Shown: positions 54,436 through 64,000 of the stretch, piece after piece
Position numbering within the stretch: the stretch's first letter is position 1
Layout: each line of letters opens with the position of its first letter
Origin: Piezodorus guildinii
Taxonomy: Eukaryota > Arthropoda > Insecta > Hemiptera > Pentatomidae
Direction of reading: 5' to 3'
Length of the DNA stretch: 64,000 nt
Assembly (NCBI GenBank): GCA_023052935.1
Contig: CM041292.1
Coordinates: 98,385,237-98,449,236, forward strand
The notes under the pieces: model-generated
What the model was told of the DNA's origin: nothing
Seen by the model: only the letters and a program-made list of their open reading frames with translations
The model's database searches: none
Position numbers and translations under genes: made by a program

Positions 54436-56332
54436 CCTCAAAACCCAAGATGATCTAGATAATTCCGTCTATTCCTTTACCACCGCGATCCAACAAGCTG
54501 TCTGGACTGCTTCCTCTCCTAAACACTCCAATATAAATCCAGACCAAAATCATTTTCCACAACCTATTATAGACCTTATCCACACCAAACGCCGAGCAAG
54601 ATCATTATGGCAGCGCACCCGACACCCAACAGATCGCCGCTCCTATAACTTCTATTGTAGACAATTGAAGAGGGAGTTGGTGAACTTCCGTTCCCAGTCC
54701 TTTAATTCCTACCTCTCCTCTCTATCAGCTCGTGATAATTCCCTGTGGAATGTCACGAAAAAGATCCTAAAATACCATCATGTTTCCCATCCTCTCCGAC
54801 GTGGTGATGACTCCTGGGCTGCGTCTGATAAAGATAAAGCCGAGGAATTCGCCACACACCTCTCCAAAGTATTCACTCCTCACCCGGAATCCCACATCAA
54901 TCACACCGCAAAAGTGCAACCGATTCCACTTTCCCTACCTCCTAAAGCTATTAATCCCTCTGAGGTCAAATATCTTCTCCAAAAACTGACTCTCCGTAAA
55001 TCTCCTGGACACGATCTCCTTACTCCCCAGATCCTCCGACAACTTCCGCAGAAAGCTATTATATTCCTTACTTATATTTACAACTGCATCCTCCGCACCA
55101 CCTATTTTCCACTGTTATGGAAACATTCCACCATCATCCTTTTTTTAAAACCAGGTAAACCTTCCAACAACACTTCATCCTACAGGCCTATTAGTCTACT
55201 CCCCATCCTCTCAAAAATCTTCGAAAGGCTTCTTCTAAAACGTATCCTACCCATATTAGAATCTCAAAATCTTCCTTCCCATCAGTTTGGATTCCGTCCT
55301 CAGCATTCCACAGTTCAACAGGGGCTCCGAGTTGTAGACCATATTTCCTCAGCTCTTGAATGCAAAGAGTATTGTTCTGGTGCGTTTCTGGACATTGCGC
55401 AAGCTTTTGACCGGGTATGGCACACTGGATTACTCTTCAAGCTGAAAACCCATTTACCCCAGTCCCTATACCTCATTCTCCGATCCTATCTCTCGAACCG
55501 TTCCTTCCGAGTTCGCTGTGGTGAAGAATTTTCTAACCTTTATCCCGTTGAGGCCGGTGTTCCTCAAGGCAGCGTCATGGGACCCATCCTCTACATCCTT
55601 TACACTGCTGATATTCCTACACATCCTGATACCTTTCTGGCAACTTTTGCAGACGACACCGCCATCCTATCATCCAGTTCCAATCCTGAAACAGCATCCT
55701 TAAACCTTCAGAGACACCTTTTCCTCATCGAACACTGGTGTAATAACTGGCGTGTAAAGGTGAACGAAGCCAAATGTAAACACATAACCTTTACTCTTAG
55801 ACGAAAATCCTGTCCGCCAGTTTATTTCAACTCATTACCGATTCCTCTCTCAGATACAGTCCGGTATCTTGGCTTACTGTTAGACAAAAGATTGACTTGG
55901 AACCCACATACAAGACTTAAAAGACAAGAACTCAACCGACGATTCGGACAGTTATACCGACTACTCAACAGAAAATCTGAACTTACAGTTGAAAACAAAT
56001 TATTAATCTACAAGACAATACTGAAGCCCATCTGGACCTACGGACTTGAACTGTGGGGGACAGCTAAACGTTCTAACATCAAACGCATTCAATCCTTTCA
56101 ATCCAAAGTCCTCCGTACAATAGTAAATGCTCCTTATTATGTCTCCAATTATACCTTGCACCACGACCTTAATGTTCCATTTATTTCCGACCTAATTCCA
56201 TCCAAATTTTCCAAATTCTACCAGAACCTCATTCATCATCCTAATCCTTTAGCTCAATCCCTATCCAGCTCCACTCATCCATACAACCCACCTAGAAGGT
56301 TGAAACGGCAGTGGCCCCGCGACCTTTTGTAA
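54436..56332 (+). pseudogene. Jockey ORF2, reverse transcriptase part (intact frame of 555 codons from 54665)
   Basis: After the deletion the frame resumes (VTLKTQDDLDNSVYSFTTAI), and from about 54456 it stays open except for one stop (TAG at 54657-54659) before Met 54665. Motifs: YRPISLLPILSKIFERLL, HQFGFRPQHSTVQQG, GAFLDIAQAFDRVWH, AGVPQGSVMGPILYIL and catalytic FADD at residues 328-331 (55646-55657). The thumb reads VRYLGLLLDKRLTWNPH and the C-terminus RRLKRQWPRDLL. The reverse transcriptase itself looks undamaged, so the element may have degenerated recently. Confidence 0.9.
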
Positions 56333-56577
56333 ATATATTGGAGTTCTAGCACTGGCTAGATTCTCCACTCAATGTGATGTATGTATGAGTGTGTGTATGT
56401 GTATATAGGTATAAGTGAATTATTGACTTTTGTATTGATTCATTATTGTGTATATATTTTATTGTAATTTTATGTTGTGTAAATATTGTATGAATGTAGT
56501 ATGTTTGATATCATTCAGCAATACTATTAATGTCCAAATTGGGACAGATTGTAAAATTTTCTCAATAAAAAATTGTT

Positions 56578-56737
56578 ATTACTAAAAAATATCTGTAATT
56601 TGATTTAAATAAAGAAGTTACTAACAGGGAAATAAATGATTCGATAGCCTGCGTGAAGACTTCATATTGTCATTCATCATCATAGATCATAGACATTCAT
56701 TGGTGAAACTTGAATTTATTCGATATAAGTTGTATTT

Positions 56738-56787
<50 letters not shown>

Positions 56788-57188
56788 TATGCATATGTAT
56801 ATAAATATATATTGTTATAAATACTTTTATCTTATGTTCTGATAAATCGTGAAAAAAAAAAAAAGGTCACCTTACATCAGATAAAAGAGGTGGTTTTCAT
56901 GATTACAGGATTCAGTTACGATTGAAAAAATATCTCTGTATAACAGTAATCTAAATGACAAAACCCTTATAATTTGAAATATTAATTAATACAGCTTGAA
57001 CTAAATTAATACTGTTTTAGCCTTGATGAGCATTTTATTTGTCACGACTGGATTCAAATTATTCAGATTTTGAAATTATAAACAGGTAGACGTTTTATAA
57101 GCGTGTAAACTATGACAACTCACTTATTAAGTCCAGTTTTTATTCAAAAGATATATAATACTTACTTTTATTATATGTTCGTACGTTT
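56578..57188. other. AT-rich DNA with (TA)n tract
   Basis: Contains a (TA)n run at 56741-56778 grading into ACACACAT. No coding signal. Confidence 0.5.
56741..56778. repeat. (TA)n microsatellite
   Basis: An alternating TA run followed by ACACACACATATG. Confidence 0.9.
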
Positions 57189-58332
57189 TGGTTTATTATT
57201 TTCAATAATGAACCTTTGTAAACGACTAAACAAATTAAAAACAAAAATGACACATCCCTCTCAAAATTTGGGGGCTTACATTTCAAGATACGTAGAACCG
57301 AAACAAAGAATAAAAAAAATCCGTTTGTCCGCCGTCCATTTCTCCACAAGTACTGGAGCAATATTTTTGTAATTCTCCACAAAAATACTAGGGCATCCAA
57401 CGATGATCCTAACACCTAACCGTTGATATCAGCTGGTAATTTTTTAAAATGGAGACCGATTAAAAGTGATTTAATTCAATAACTCACTCATTTTTGATGA
57501 TAGAGAAAATTTTTATTTTTATTTTTTTTTTTAATAATCATTTTTAAAAAAAATTGAAATCTTACCCATAAATACGACAATAACTCAGTTATTTTGAAGA
57601 TGGATAAAAATATGTATAGGGTTTTAGAATCAATAGAAGGCGATGAAAAAAAAAAAATAAAATAAAGTTGATCTATAAATTTAAGCCACTACTATAATAT
57701 AACTACTATATAATAGATTTAATTCCACCAGAACTCGGTTGTTATTGAAGATAGAGAAAAATTGAAATGATTTTCGAGATCAAATAATTAAATATATACA
57801 AAAAAGTTAAAATTTAAATACGCATATAACTCAGTTATTTTTAAGATAAAAAAACAATTTATTAAGTTTTAGGATCAAGACACTGCGACGAATAAAAAAA
57901 AAAGATAAGGGGAATGGAAAAAATTGAAATCTTGCGTATATATACGCTTGTAATTCCGTTATTTCCGAAGTTATAGAAACAATTCTATAGAGTTTTAGAA
58001 TAAGTACACCACTATTGATTATAAAACAGAAAAACAATTTCACCCATATATACTTCCTTAATTTAGTTATTTTTGAAGATGAATAAATAATCACCAAAAA
58101 TACATAAATGCAGTTGTTAGTGCTATTTTATAGAGAGTTAAATTTTCTACAAAACGAAAAAAGAATAATTAAAATCGGTTTAGAAATAGCAGATATATAG
58201 CGTTTTGAAATCAGCAATGGTGATTGATCATTTTCCTTTGAATTATTTATTGATTTTAATATTAGTTAAATGCCTATTAACAGCTTTATAAACAGTTATA
58301 CCCTAACATAGTTATTTCAAAATAATAAACCA
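57189..58332 (-). mobile_element. TR element, longest copy (1.14 kb)
   Basis: Ends TGGTTTATTATTTTC (57189) and AAATAATAAACCA (to 58332) form terminal inverted repeats. The terminal 26 bases at 57190-57215 can also fold on themselves (GGTTTATTATT / AATAATGAACC). The interior, in reverse, has the GTCCGCCGTCC / CTCCACAAGTACTGGAGCAA block. It then has a degenerate array in which 'ataactcagttatttttgaagat' recurs near 57480, 57580, 57730, 57825, 57950 and 58060. Frames at 57112-57372, 57140-57415 and 57831-58097 are by-products of this repeat text. Non-autonomous. Confidence 0.75.
57480..58100. repeat. Degenerate tandem array inside the TR element
   Basis: Six diverged units spaced about 95-150 bp apart. 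Each has an 'ataactcagttattttgaagat' core, a 'ttttagaat' block and an A-rich block followed by 'attgaaatcttac..atatac'. The same unit occurs fewer times in the 28.3 and 62.0 kb copies, so copy number varies between elements. Confidence 0.6.
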
Positions 58333-58474
58333 CTGTAAAGTAATTTGCAGCTTTTTAAATATTTACTTGATAATAATTAGATATGTTTCGTACAGATTGA
58401 ATTAAATTAATACTGTTTGAACCTTGAATATTCTATTTGTCGAGACTTGGAAGAGGCAACCAATACACCATAAA
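58333..58474. other. Spacer between TR and HE elements
   Basis: AT-rich with no recognised features. It partly resembles 57000-57050 (the 'ctaaattaatactgttttagccttga' text), hinting at a further low-copy repeat. Confidence 0.4.
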
Positions 58475-59366
58475 AAAAATCTGGTGCGGGCAACACACGA
58501 CTTTCACTTACCTCCATTTTTAAAATCAATGAAAGAATTTTCAAATACAGTTAGAGATAAAAATACGTTAAACTATTAAATAATTAATTAAATTGAATTT
58601 CTATAGAAACACGTGTTTTATTAAAAAATGTATTATATTATTACCTAAAATAATCAGCTAGTTATATCGGCTTTTGATCACTCTCTATTCACTTTTAAAA
58701 GCTTGTGTATGAGATAATATTTTTTCTAAAATCTTTAGCTTTCCAACGGTATATCATACATGTATATTACTGTTCTTATGTTCAAAAACAAAAAAATGCA
58801 TTAAAAAATATGTTTTCTGTTTTCTCCTTTAGTTGGATATCGAATTCATTCAATTTATATATTTACCTGTTTTTCATCAGTGGTAACAAGATAATATAGT
58901 TATTTTTATAGAATCAACAAAATTAAAAGTACTTTAGAGAAAGAAAATTTAAAATATCGGCATTTAAGCCATGTCAGACCATTTTAATCCGAATGAAACC
59001 TAATAATATTAAAGCCCATTCAATTTTACATCGATATAGCGAGTTTAATCAAAATCGTCGGAACCGTTTTCGAGAAAATCGAAAAAAGGTGCAAAATGCA
59101 TGGTATAAATTGCCTCTTTGGTAAGCTCATTTTGATGAAAAAGATTTCGTAAACTCTCGGGCGTATATTTGTCTTAAATATGAAATTTCAGTTTCATAGG
59201 ACTTACTGTTTCCGCCCGGGAGTTACCACACACAACACACATCACACACACGGACTAGGTTATTTGACTTAAGGGATCCTAAAATGTGTATTTCTGTTGA
59301 AAACTGGAATTCGAAAATTTTCACGATCGAATACTTTCCCTTACTATATATAGTAAGTGAAAGTAA
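58475..59366 (+). mobile_element. HE family: hairpin-ended non-autonomous element, reference copy
   Basis: About 892 bp. The 5' end is AAAAATCTGGTGCGGGCAAC with an internal 12-bp repeat ACTTTCACTTAC (58500-58511). Its exact complement GTAAGTGAAAGT lies at the 3' end (59353-59364), overlapping a perfect 18-bp palindrome CTTACTATATATAGTAAG (59340-59357). A (CA)n-rich region lies at 59226-59250. No coding capacity. At least ten other copies or fragments occur in this window. Subterminal inverted repeats, a 3' hairpin and an internal microsatellite match the architecture described for Helentron-associated (DINE-like) elements, which move by rolling-circle replication. Membership is inferred from architecture, not similarity. 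Confidence 0.75.
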
Positions 59367-59435
59367 TAAGTTTTGAGTTTACCTCAGATTTTAAAATAAT
59401 AAAGAAGTGGAAGTTTAATACTCTTATATTTAAAA

Positions 59436-59442
59436 ATATATA

Positions 59443-59475
<33 letters not shown>

Positions 59476-59483
59476 ATATATAT
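59436..59483. repeat. (TA)n microsatellite
   Basis: An alternating TA tract with two phase changes. Confidence 0.9.
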
Positions 59484-60412
59484 TAAAATTAATAGATTTT
59501 TAAAAACCAATACCCCGGTTGAGTAACCGTCGTACATTTCGTTTAACTTAGAAGCTTACCCACTTTTATGCTTTGGGTTATGAAGTATTCTCACAAAAAT
59601 TCGAGTTTTTAATAGAGAAATATAAACATATTAGGACAATCAGTCTCTAATGGCAAAATAAATATTTACCAATCGCACCGGCTTCAAAATGTATTTGTGT
59701 GCCATCATTTCGACTTAATCCTTACTTTTAAACATGTACTTTTGTTTTAAATTATTCTTCCTTTTTTTTTAAAATGTTTTATTTTTATCTTACTTCTCAA
59801 ATAAACTGTTTTCATTCTTTATTCATTTGATTTCTAAACACGATTCCAATGAATTTTTTTATCTTTGCTGTTTGCCCAGTTGATAAGAATTTTCTTGGAA
59901 AATTGAAGATAAACACAAGGCAGAATATAATTGATACATAGTAAGAAACAAAAATTTTTTTTTTTTTTTTTTAATAAGAAATGGTTACTTAATCTATAAA
60001 CATTTGTGTTTCAATCTTTGGTTTTTAAACAAACACGATAGTGATTTTTTCAATTATTATATTTAAATTCTCAATTAACTAAATTTGTATGCATGACTTT
60101 ATCCTGCTATTTTAACCGGAGGGTGGGAGGGAGTATGGGGGTATATCCCAGCCTCTAAAAAATGGGTATCCAAAAACTGTAATACTGTAATTTACGATGT
60201 TGTAGCATTATCCTAACATTCCATGTTGTAAATGTTAAATCCGAATTCCTGTTCCGTGCCTGTTTCCTTTTCCGGTTTTCTGAACATTTTATTTTTTTGT
60301 TGGAGGACCAGGGCTCTTGGATTCAGGGCTCCGTCATCTAGCATGGTTGCTTACATTACAGCTTGCAGGGTCCATGCTACCCACAGAGCATAGAATATAT
60401 AATATATTATCA
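59484..60412. other. Mostly unassigned AT-rich DNA
   Basis: Poly-T at 59956-59972, a G-rich patch at 60118-60145 and GC-richer text at 60305-60385 (the 68-codon frame at 60317-60523 begins here but runs into Helitron repeat text). No supported gene. Confidence 0.4.
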
Positions 60413-60876
60413 AATGAATCGCCTTTTCACTATCAGCTTGAACGGCTTGACCATTTCTCTAATTCTTTTTTGTTATGTTTGTGTCGGTTAGGAAAAGGGT
60501 CTGATGAAAAAAAAAAGAAATAAGTTACTTTGGTAGATGTTTTGTTTTGTTTTAACTATTTTAAAGATAATAATAATCGATCCATCTATATATATAAAAA
60601 TGAATCGCCTTTTCTCTTGGTCTTCGCATCACGCGTGAACGGCTTGACCGATTTCTCTAAAACTTTTTCTGTTATGTAAATATCAGTCCGAGAAGGATCT
60701 TATGAAAGAAAAAAAGAGCAAATTACTTTGGTAGGTTTTTTAAAAATATTTGAAAGGTAATAATAACCTCGCTTTAATGAATCGCCTTTTCCTTGGTCAT
60801 CGCAGCACGTATGGACGGCTTTACGGATTTCGCTAAGACATAGTTCAGACGGGTCATCGTCTGTCGGGTCAGCTAG
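60413..60876 (+). mobile_element. Helitron (non-autonomous) with tandem internal units and intact 3' end
   Basis: Three partial units start with AATGAATCGCCTTTTC at 60413, 60600 and 60778, spaced 187 and 178 bp. A 5'-type TC start preceded by A occurs at 60584-60586 (TCTATATATATAAAAATG). The 3' end is canonical: hairpin CAGACG-GGTCAT-CGTCTG (60846-60863), then TCGGGTCAG and CTAG (60873-60876) followed by T. This hairpin plus CTRR end between A and T is diagnostic of Helitrons. The element from 60585 is 292 bp; the first unit may be an older copy or part of a tandem array. Confidence 0.85.
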
Positions 60877-61554
60877 TATAATATAATTATATTATATCTT
60901 CTGTGATGTTACACTTGATTTCTTTAGAGTTTTCTCTAAACACTGACCCAAACCGCAGAAGGTAAAAAGTAGTAAGCAGTGCATATTTAATGGCGCACTT
61001 ACTCGCCATATCACAACTTAGTGTAAACATAGGCAGTGCAAATCGGTAAATACCTTTAAGCATAAATATATTACCATTGATATTGAAATAAAGATCTCGG
61101 ATTAACTGCTTCTCAGTTGCTAATGTGTCTATTTGATTTTTCCCCCTGAAACTATTCAGATTGGATAACAGTCCTGGCAAGTAGGAACTAGTTCACTTGT
61201 CTTTATATGGCACTCAAGACTGGGAAGGAGAATAATGGAAAAATGAAATTTCTCCAAAGGATTCTGGATAGAACAAGAAAATAATTCATCTGCAATGAGA
61301 CGACCCCGGAAGAACTCAAGATCAAAGCATTGAAGGAGTACAGCCAATTAAAATGGTTTTACCTTGTAATCAGGTAGGAAAATCACATGGACTTATTGAA
61401 AGTAGACCTCGAGGACGATCTTAAATATTTACGGTGTGTCGGAGATTGTTCTAGGTCAGGAAGATAAGGCGATGGTGGGTGAAAAAAAAATTAATTGACA
61501 AAATATAATTCCTCTCATCAACAATGTCTGAACTGTTGTATAACACCTCTACAC
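60877..61554. other. Unassigned DNA
   Basis: Moderately GC-richer, with two adjoining minus-strand frames (61156-61347 and 60887-61180) that overlap in different frames. No motif, splice site or repeat match. It could be a decayed coding sequence of an unrecognised element. Confidence 0.35.
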
Positions 61555-61815
61555 CACGGCTAGCTTAACAGCATTCTATGCCAAGGTCGCAGGTTAATCA
61601 AGGCAGATGGCTGTACGATTTTTTATTGGGAAAAAAATCCTCGGTTATGCCACCATTTTGGACGAAAATGGTGGTCCTGAGCCAGTGCGATGACAAATTA
61701 AAGATTCCTATACTAATTAAACCTGCATAGGCAAAATTTAGGACTCACATGGTAGCACCACAGACCGATTAGTCAGAGTGGCATTAAGTGACGTTATATA
61801 AATAAACAACAACAA
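61555..61815 (+). mobile_element. tRNA-derived SINE-1, diverged
   Basis: Recognisable head (ACGGCTAGCTTAACAGC, B-box region GCAGGTTAATCAAGGC mutated), AAATCCTCGGTTATGCC, GAGCCAGTGCGATG, TAGGCAAAATTTAGGACTC and the tail AAGTGACGTTATATAAATAA. The central block has been replaced by a small inverted repeat, CCACCATTTT / AAAATGGTGG. Confidence 0.8.
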
Positions 61816-61974
61816 GATTTAATAAAAATATTTAGTTCTTGATAGCAAAACCTCATTAAATTAACTCATTGAAGAAATTATGAAATTAATTGAATAAGTT
61901 ATGCATTTGATTGAAAAAACGCTTCAACCAACCAAAATGCATTTGATTAGAGAACGCTTCAAATTTTTACAAAA
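61816..61974. other. Spacer, AT-rich
   Basis: Contains a local imperfect duplication (CCAAAATGCATTTGATT type at 61910 and 61935). Nothing else recognised. Confidence 0.4.
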
Positions 61975-62828
61975 TGGTTTATTATTTCGAAATAACAATA
62001 TTAAGGTATAACTGTTTATATAGTTCTAGATAGGCAATTAAGTAATATAACAAGCAATAATTCAAAGGATAATATCATATCACTACCGCTGATTTCAAGA
62101 TATATATCTCAGCTAGTTGTTAAGCAATTTTAATGATACTTTTTTCAATTTCTCGAAAATTTAATTCTCTATAAAATAGCACTAAAACAATGTTGGTATT
62201 TATTTCTTTAATAATTAGGAGAAACGGATTTTTTTTGGTTAAAAAACACCAATGATTTTTTTCTCTATTTTCGAAAATAACGTAGTTACAAGCGTATATA
62301 TACGCAAGATTTAAATTTTTTTTTTTTTTTTTTTTTTTTTTGCGCTTTACTGATTTTAAAACTCCATACATATATAACGTCCTAAAACTCCATTCTCTAT
62401 CGTCAAAAATAACTGGGTTATGAGCGTATTTATGTGTAAAATTTCAATTTTTTTCTTTTCTTTTTTCTCTTTCATATAATTATTTACGTTTTTTTGGTTA
62501 GAAATCACTCATAAATTTATTTATCTACATTAAAAAATAACTGAGTTATTGAATTCAATAACGTTTAATCTGTCTCCATTTTAAAAATATCCAGCTGATG
62601 TCAACGTCTAGGTGTTAGGATCATCGCTGCATCGACTTGTATTTTTTTAGCAAATTTAAATAATATTGGTCCAGTAGTTTCGGAGAAATGCTACGGACGG
62701 CGGACAAACGGATTTTTTTTATTTGTTTTTCGGATTCTACGCATCATGAAATGTAAGCCCTCAAATTTTGAGAGATGGGAGAATTTGTAGGTCGATTACA
62801 AAAGTTCGTAATTGAAAATAATAAACCA
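61975..62828 (+). mobile_element. TR element, 854-bp copy
   Basis: The left end TGGTTTATTATTTCGAAATA contains the palindrome TTATTTCGAAATAA. The right end GAAAATAATAAACCA complements the first 15 bases. Interior: AACTGGGTTATGAGCGTATT type units, poly-T (62317-62341), the CAGCTGATGTCAACGTCTAG block, GGTCCAGTAGTTTCGGAGAA and GGACGGCGGACAAACGG. No coding sequence. Confidence 0.75.
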
Positions 62829-63519
62829 AAATTACTAACTTGATTGAAAAAACATTTATGTTAAAAATGTCTATATAAATTAATATGAATGAAAATTAAT
62901 ATTAATATGTTAAAGATTTCTATACAAATTAAACCTGTATGGGAAAAATTTAGGACTCTGATAATCAAAATTTAGGTGACGTTAAATGAATAAACAAACA
63001 ATCGATAACAAGGAAGATTTTTATAATTTTAACGGCTTATTAGCGATAATATAAAACATGATCTTTTGTACTAGAAAAAATTAATTGCGTACCGTTATAG
63101 AGAGGTATTGGAACCTATTCTTGTTGGGAATGTGGAACAAATGTCTTTATGAGTCATAGCGGTGAACGGGCTCTGAGATAGCCTCTGCTAAACGTGAGTG
63201 GCTAAGGACCTCTTCATTCTGTATACCATATTTTCCCCATCTTTCCTGCACATTGCAGATAACTTACCTATGTACAGTCAATAATTTTAAAACATATTTG
63301 TTTTTAACATTTTTTTTCCTAATTTATTTTTCTCATTTTATTCTTTTTTTTCCCATGTCTTTCTTATCTCTTGTTTTAATTCAAATATATATATATATAA
63401 GAAAGAATCAGAAAACTTAAAAGTTCAATTCTGAATCACAGGAGCGAACAAGAAAAAAACATTCTTGTGAAAATTTCATAACAGGCAAAAAAACAAACAA
63501 ACGAAAAACCCTGCAAATT
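62829..63519. other. AT-rich DNA with a SINE-1 tail fragment
   Basis: At 62907-63001 the SINE-1 3' end is present (TTAAACCTGTATGGGAAAAA, TTTAGGTGACGTTAAATG, AATAAACAAACAA). A minus-strand donor-like GGTAAGT near 63262 has no matching acceptor. The frame at 63417-63737 is antisense to an RTE-like 3' UTR and is not a gene. Confidence 0.45.
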
Positions 63520-64000
63520 ATTAATAATAATAATAATAGCTTTATTGGCATCATATTGACAAAAGCCTCTCCCATAGGGAGGAATTTATAGAAGTTAGCT
63601 ATAGTTTGAAATAATAAAATATTGAAAAAAAAGCAAATAATACCAAAGAAATACAAATACAAATAATTATAAAATACAAAACTCCAAAAAACAAAACAAA
63701 ACAGATTCCTTGAAAAATACACCAAAATCAAACACAAATTAAATATTTTTTAAAACGTTTATCCACCAGGATTTGTCCCTCGCAACCAGCCACCAGTTTT
63801 CGCCAACAGTCTGCGTCAATTCGTCTCTCCACCTGCGATGTGGTCGCCCCCTATGCCTGCTGTCCTCTCTCGGGATCCACTCCGTGCAAGCTCTGGTCCA
63901 TCTTTCGTCTTTCAGCCTGGCCAAGTGACCAGCCCAGCTCCATTTTAATCGATGTGCCTCAACCCTTAGACTTTTAACGTTCACTTTCTGAAGAATATTT
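63520..64000 (-). mobile_element. RTE-like non-LTR retrotransposon 3' end, running off the window
   Basis: On the minus strand the coding end is followed by a 3' UTR that closes with CTCCCTATGGGAGAGGCTTT (a stem-loop), then AATAAAGC and a (TAA)n tail at 63520-63535. The tail gives the orientation and the exact 3' end. The body extends beyond base 64000. Confidence 0.8.
63739..64000 (-). pseudogene. RTE-like reverse transcriptase, C-terminal domain (partial)
   Basis: The frame is open from the window edge to a stop at 63739-63741. It reads VKSLRVEAHRLKWSWAGHLA, then RLKDERWTRACTEWIPRED and RHRGRPHRRWRDEL, ending VARDKSWWINVLKNI. The LKWxWAGHxAR...RW...W.P...R..GRP..RW.D pattern is the conserved C-terminal domain of RTE-type proteins. 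There is no sign of disruption in this part, but the catalytic domains lie outside the window. Confidence 0.85.

Larger units (their letters stand above)
52470..56577 (+). mobile_element. Jockey-clade retrotransposon, nearly full length, disabled
   Basis: The most complete copy in the window. It has a leader, ORF1 (gag-like), ORF2 (endonuclease and reverse transcriptase), a short 3' UTR of about 245 bp and the 3' end CTCAATAAAAAATTGTT. ORF1 stops with TAA at 53883-53885 and ORF2 begins at once with ATG at 53886, suggesting reinitiation. Two lesions disable it: a nonsense codon in the ORF1 zinc-knuckle region and a deletion that removes the end of the endonuclease domain and shifts the frame. 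The 5' boundary is approximate. Confidence 0.9.

Noticed and set aside
57112..57415. Opposite-strand frames of 86 and 91 codons
   Set aside because: They are translations of the conserved non-coding block of the TR element, which is interrupted by stops in its other copies at 28.6 and 62.7 kb.
60887..61347. Two adjoining minus-strand frames as a split gene
   Set aside because: They overlap in different frames, have no splice sites and show no protein family motif.
63417..63737. A 106-codon minus frame resembling a membrane protein
   Set aside because: Its sequence is the 3' UTR and A-rich tail of the RTE-like element; the Phe/Leu richness comes from A/T-rich DNA.
1..64000. CRISPR arrays, operons, LTR retrotransposons or viral genes
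   Set aside because: No regularly spaced identical repeats with unique spacers, no closely packed same-strand genes, no paired LTRs with a TG...CA form, and no integrase, protease or capsid motifs were found.

Overview
The window looks like intergenic and intronic DNA from an arthropod, most likely an insect. It is strongly AT-rich, has no bacterial gene organisation, and is filled with transposable elements of types common in insects: Jockey, I-like, RTE-like and CR1/L2-like non-LTR elements, mariner and Tc1 DNA transposons, a Helitron, tRNA-derived SINEs and many (TA)n tracts. The species cannot be named from the sequence alone. No complete host gene is present.

The only credible host gene is at the left edge on the minus strand. 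A 54-nt exon (498-551) has a textbook branch point, pyrimidine tract, acceptor and donor. It contains an ATG followed by a hydrophobic run resembling the start of a signal peptide. About 1.1 kb upstream, a candidate non-coding first exon ends in a strong donor at 1628, inside a GC-richer patch (1680-2080). The rest of the gene lies beyond base 1.

Region by region. 2.6-4.0 kb is a large inverted-repeat (fold-back) element. 8.0-8.4 kb is a (TA)n-flanked element with perfect 43-bp terminal inverted repeats. 10.2-11.3 kb holds fragments of an abundant hairpin-ended family (called HE here) that resembles Helentron-associated elements. 11.3-12.6 kb is an internally deleted mariner. 13-22 kb is a mixture of HE copies, tRNA-SINEs and a Tc1-like element (17.1-18.75 kb) carrying its own retroposed insert. 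22.5-26.1 kb is a 3-kb 5'-truncated Jockey element (13-bp target duplication) lying between two older CR1/L2-like 3' ends. 29.4-30.7 kb is a Jockey 3' end with a 159-bp tandem duplication, followed by a second SINE family. 35.4-36.75 kb is a Tc1 relic joined to an antisense Jockey fragment. 41.5-42.8 kb is an unidentified gene relic interrupted by an I-like element. 44.4-46.6 kb is a three-level nest (SINE in mariner in HE). 46.9-48.1 kb is another Jockey copy with a 14-bp target duplication. 48.9-49.8 kb is a diverged minus-strand Jockey. 51.0-52.3 kb is two HE copies head to tail. 52.4-56.6 kb is the most complete Jockey, with ORF1 and ORF2, but disabled. 57.2-58.3 and 62.0-62.8 kb are copies of a TIR element with degenerate internal repeats. 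58.5-59.4 kb is the best HE copy. 60.4-60.9 kb is a Helitron end. An RTE-like element runs off the right edge.

The genes do not form a pathway. What the window records is layered transposition: nested insertions, shared deletions and target-site duplications let many events be ordered in time. No Jockey copy seen here could move by itself. One has an open reverse transcriptase frame but has lost its endonuclease catalytic region and carries a nonsense codon in ORF1.
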